Notes under the pieces: generated by a model
Seen by the model: only the letters and a program-made list of their open reading frames with translations
The model's database searches: none
Told to the model about the DNA's origin: nothing
Translations under genes and position numbers: made by a program
Origin: Bryobacteraceae bacterium
Lineage (GTDB): Bacteria; Acidobacteriota; Terriglobia; Bryobacterales; Bryobacteraceae
DNA: 64,000 bases
Assembly: GCA_947458745.1 (NCBI GenBank)
Contig: CANGYQ010000013.1
Span: 1-64,000, forward strand
Direction: 5' to 3'
In this document: positions 63,910 through 64,000 of the stretch, piece by piece
How positions within the stretch are numbered: the stretch's first letter is position 1
Layout of the letters: every line of letters starts with the position of its first letter

Positions 63910-64000
63910 CACGCCTTCCCGAGCAGACGCGCCAGCTCTTCCATGCACAGGTGGGATTTCTCCACCTTTGTGCCGTCAAAGTAGTGCGTTTCCAGGCCCG
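63909..64000 (-). CDS. C-terminal end of an unidentified protein (cut by window)
   Basis: Thirty codons (GLETHYFDGTKVEKSHLCME and on) run to TGA at 63911-63909, which overlaps the lipoprotein ATG. The tight overlap supports a real upstream gene on the minus strand. The 29-30 residues end ELARLLGKA. The piece is too short to name; a hydrolase or ligase C-terminus is only a guess. The rest lies beyond base 64000. Confidence 0.5.
   Translation of the reverse strand, partial: GLETHYFDGTKVEKSHLCMEELARLLGKA

Overview
This is a high-GC bacterial chromosome segment, most likely from the Acidobacteriota and probably the Solibacteres/Bryobacterales lineage. The pointers are a large Oar-like TonB-dependent receptor with an N-terminal carboxypeptidase-like domain, a DUF1592/DUF1552 cytochrome-type pair, a secreted protein with a Solibacter-type (TIGR03437-like) N-terminal domain, several Tat-type secreted sugar enzymes, and a tmRNA whose tag reads ANTQFAYAA. 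The lineage is inferred from gene content; no database search was possible. I see no prophage, insertion sequence, CRISPR array, rRNA or tRNA. No stretch above 300 bases is left without a gene, pseudogene or RNA.

Layout. 1-3.5 kb: end of a ComM/YifB gene, a degraded frame, and the minus-strand operon zwf-opcA-pgl (oxidative pentose phosphate branch). 3.6-8.3 kb: a secreted beta-lactamase-fold hydrolase, then a tightly coupled trio of two leaderless HtrA-like proteins (the first without its catalytic serine) and a LuxR/NarL regulator with a degenerate receiver, then a Gfo/Idh/MocA oxidoreductase. 8.36-13.4 kb: a TetR regulator and a DevC-DevA-HlyD-TolC type efflux operon with a well formed promoter and a 25-base near-palindromic operator. 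13.5-26 kb: secreted glycosidase-like and amidohydrolase genes, a ROK kinase, a ceramidase-family protein, the TonB receptor, purA, and the DUF1552/DUF1592 pair. 26.1-28.3 kb: tmRNA, an orphan HicB antitoxin 6 bases after its CCA end, a DUF218 protein and an MscS channel.

28.4-30.4 kb is a small accessory patch: VapBC, a frameshifted HTH antitoxin relic, a DUF2971 protein and a nested inverted repeat. 30.4-43.3 kb holds sugar isomerase, GNAT, a conserved unknown, a methyltransferase, a stress block (OxyR with both redox cysteines, a tandem universal stress protein, Hsp20), DUF427, penicillin acylase, an exopolysaccharide sugar transferase, an EamA transporter and a mannonate dehydratase homologue. 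43.4-53.3 kb: a membrane Ser/Thr kinase, gamma-glutamyltransferase, a second sugar isomerase coupled to asnS, arginase, ddl and a C-terminal processing protease. 53.3-64 kb: an orphan NarL-type response regulator, a GH10-like secreted protein divergent from a radical SAM/SPASM protein, an alpha/beta hydrolase divergent from the TIGR03437-like protein, an RlmD-type rRNA methyltransferase divergent from trpS, an MFS transporter, a lipoprotein and a cut-off gene.

Read together, this is mostly core metabolism plus the secreted degradation and sugar-handling repertoire of a soil oligotroph. The least explained module is the 4.9-7.2 kb HtrA-pair/regulator operon. The best resolved regulatory unit is the TetR-controlled efflux operon at 8.36-13.4 kb.
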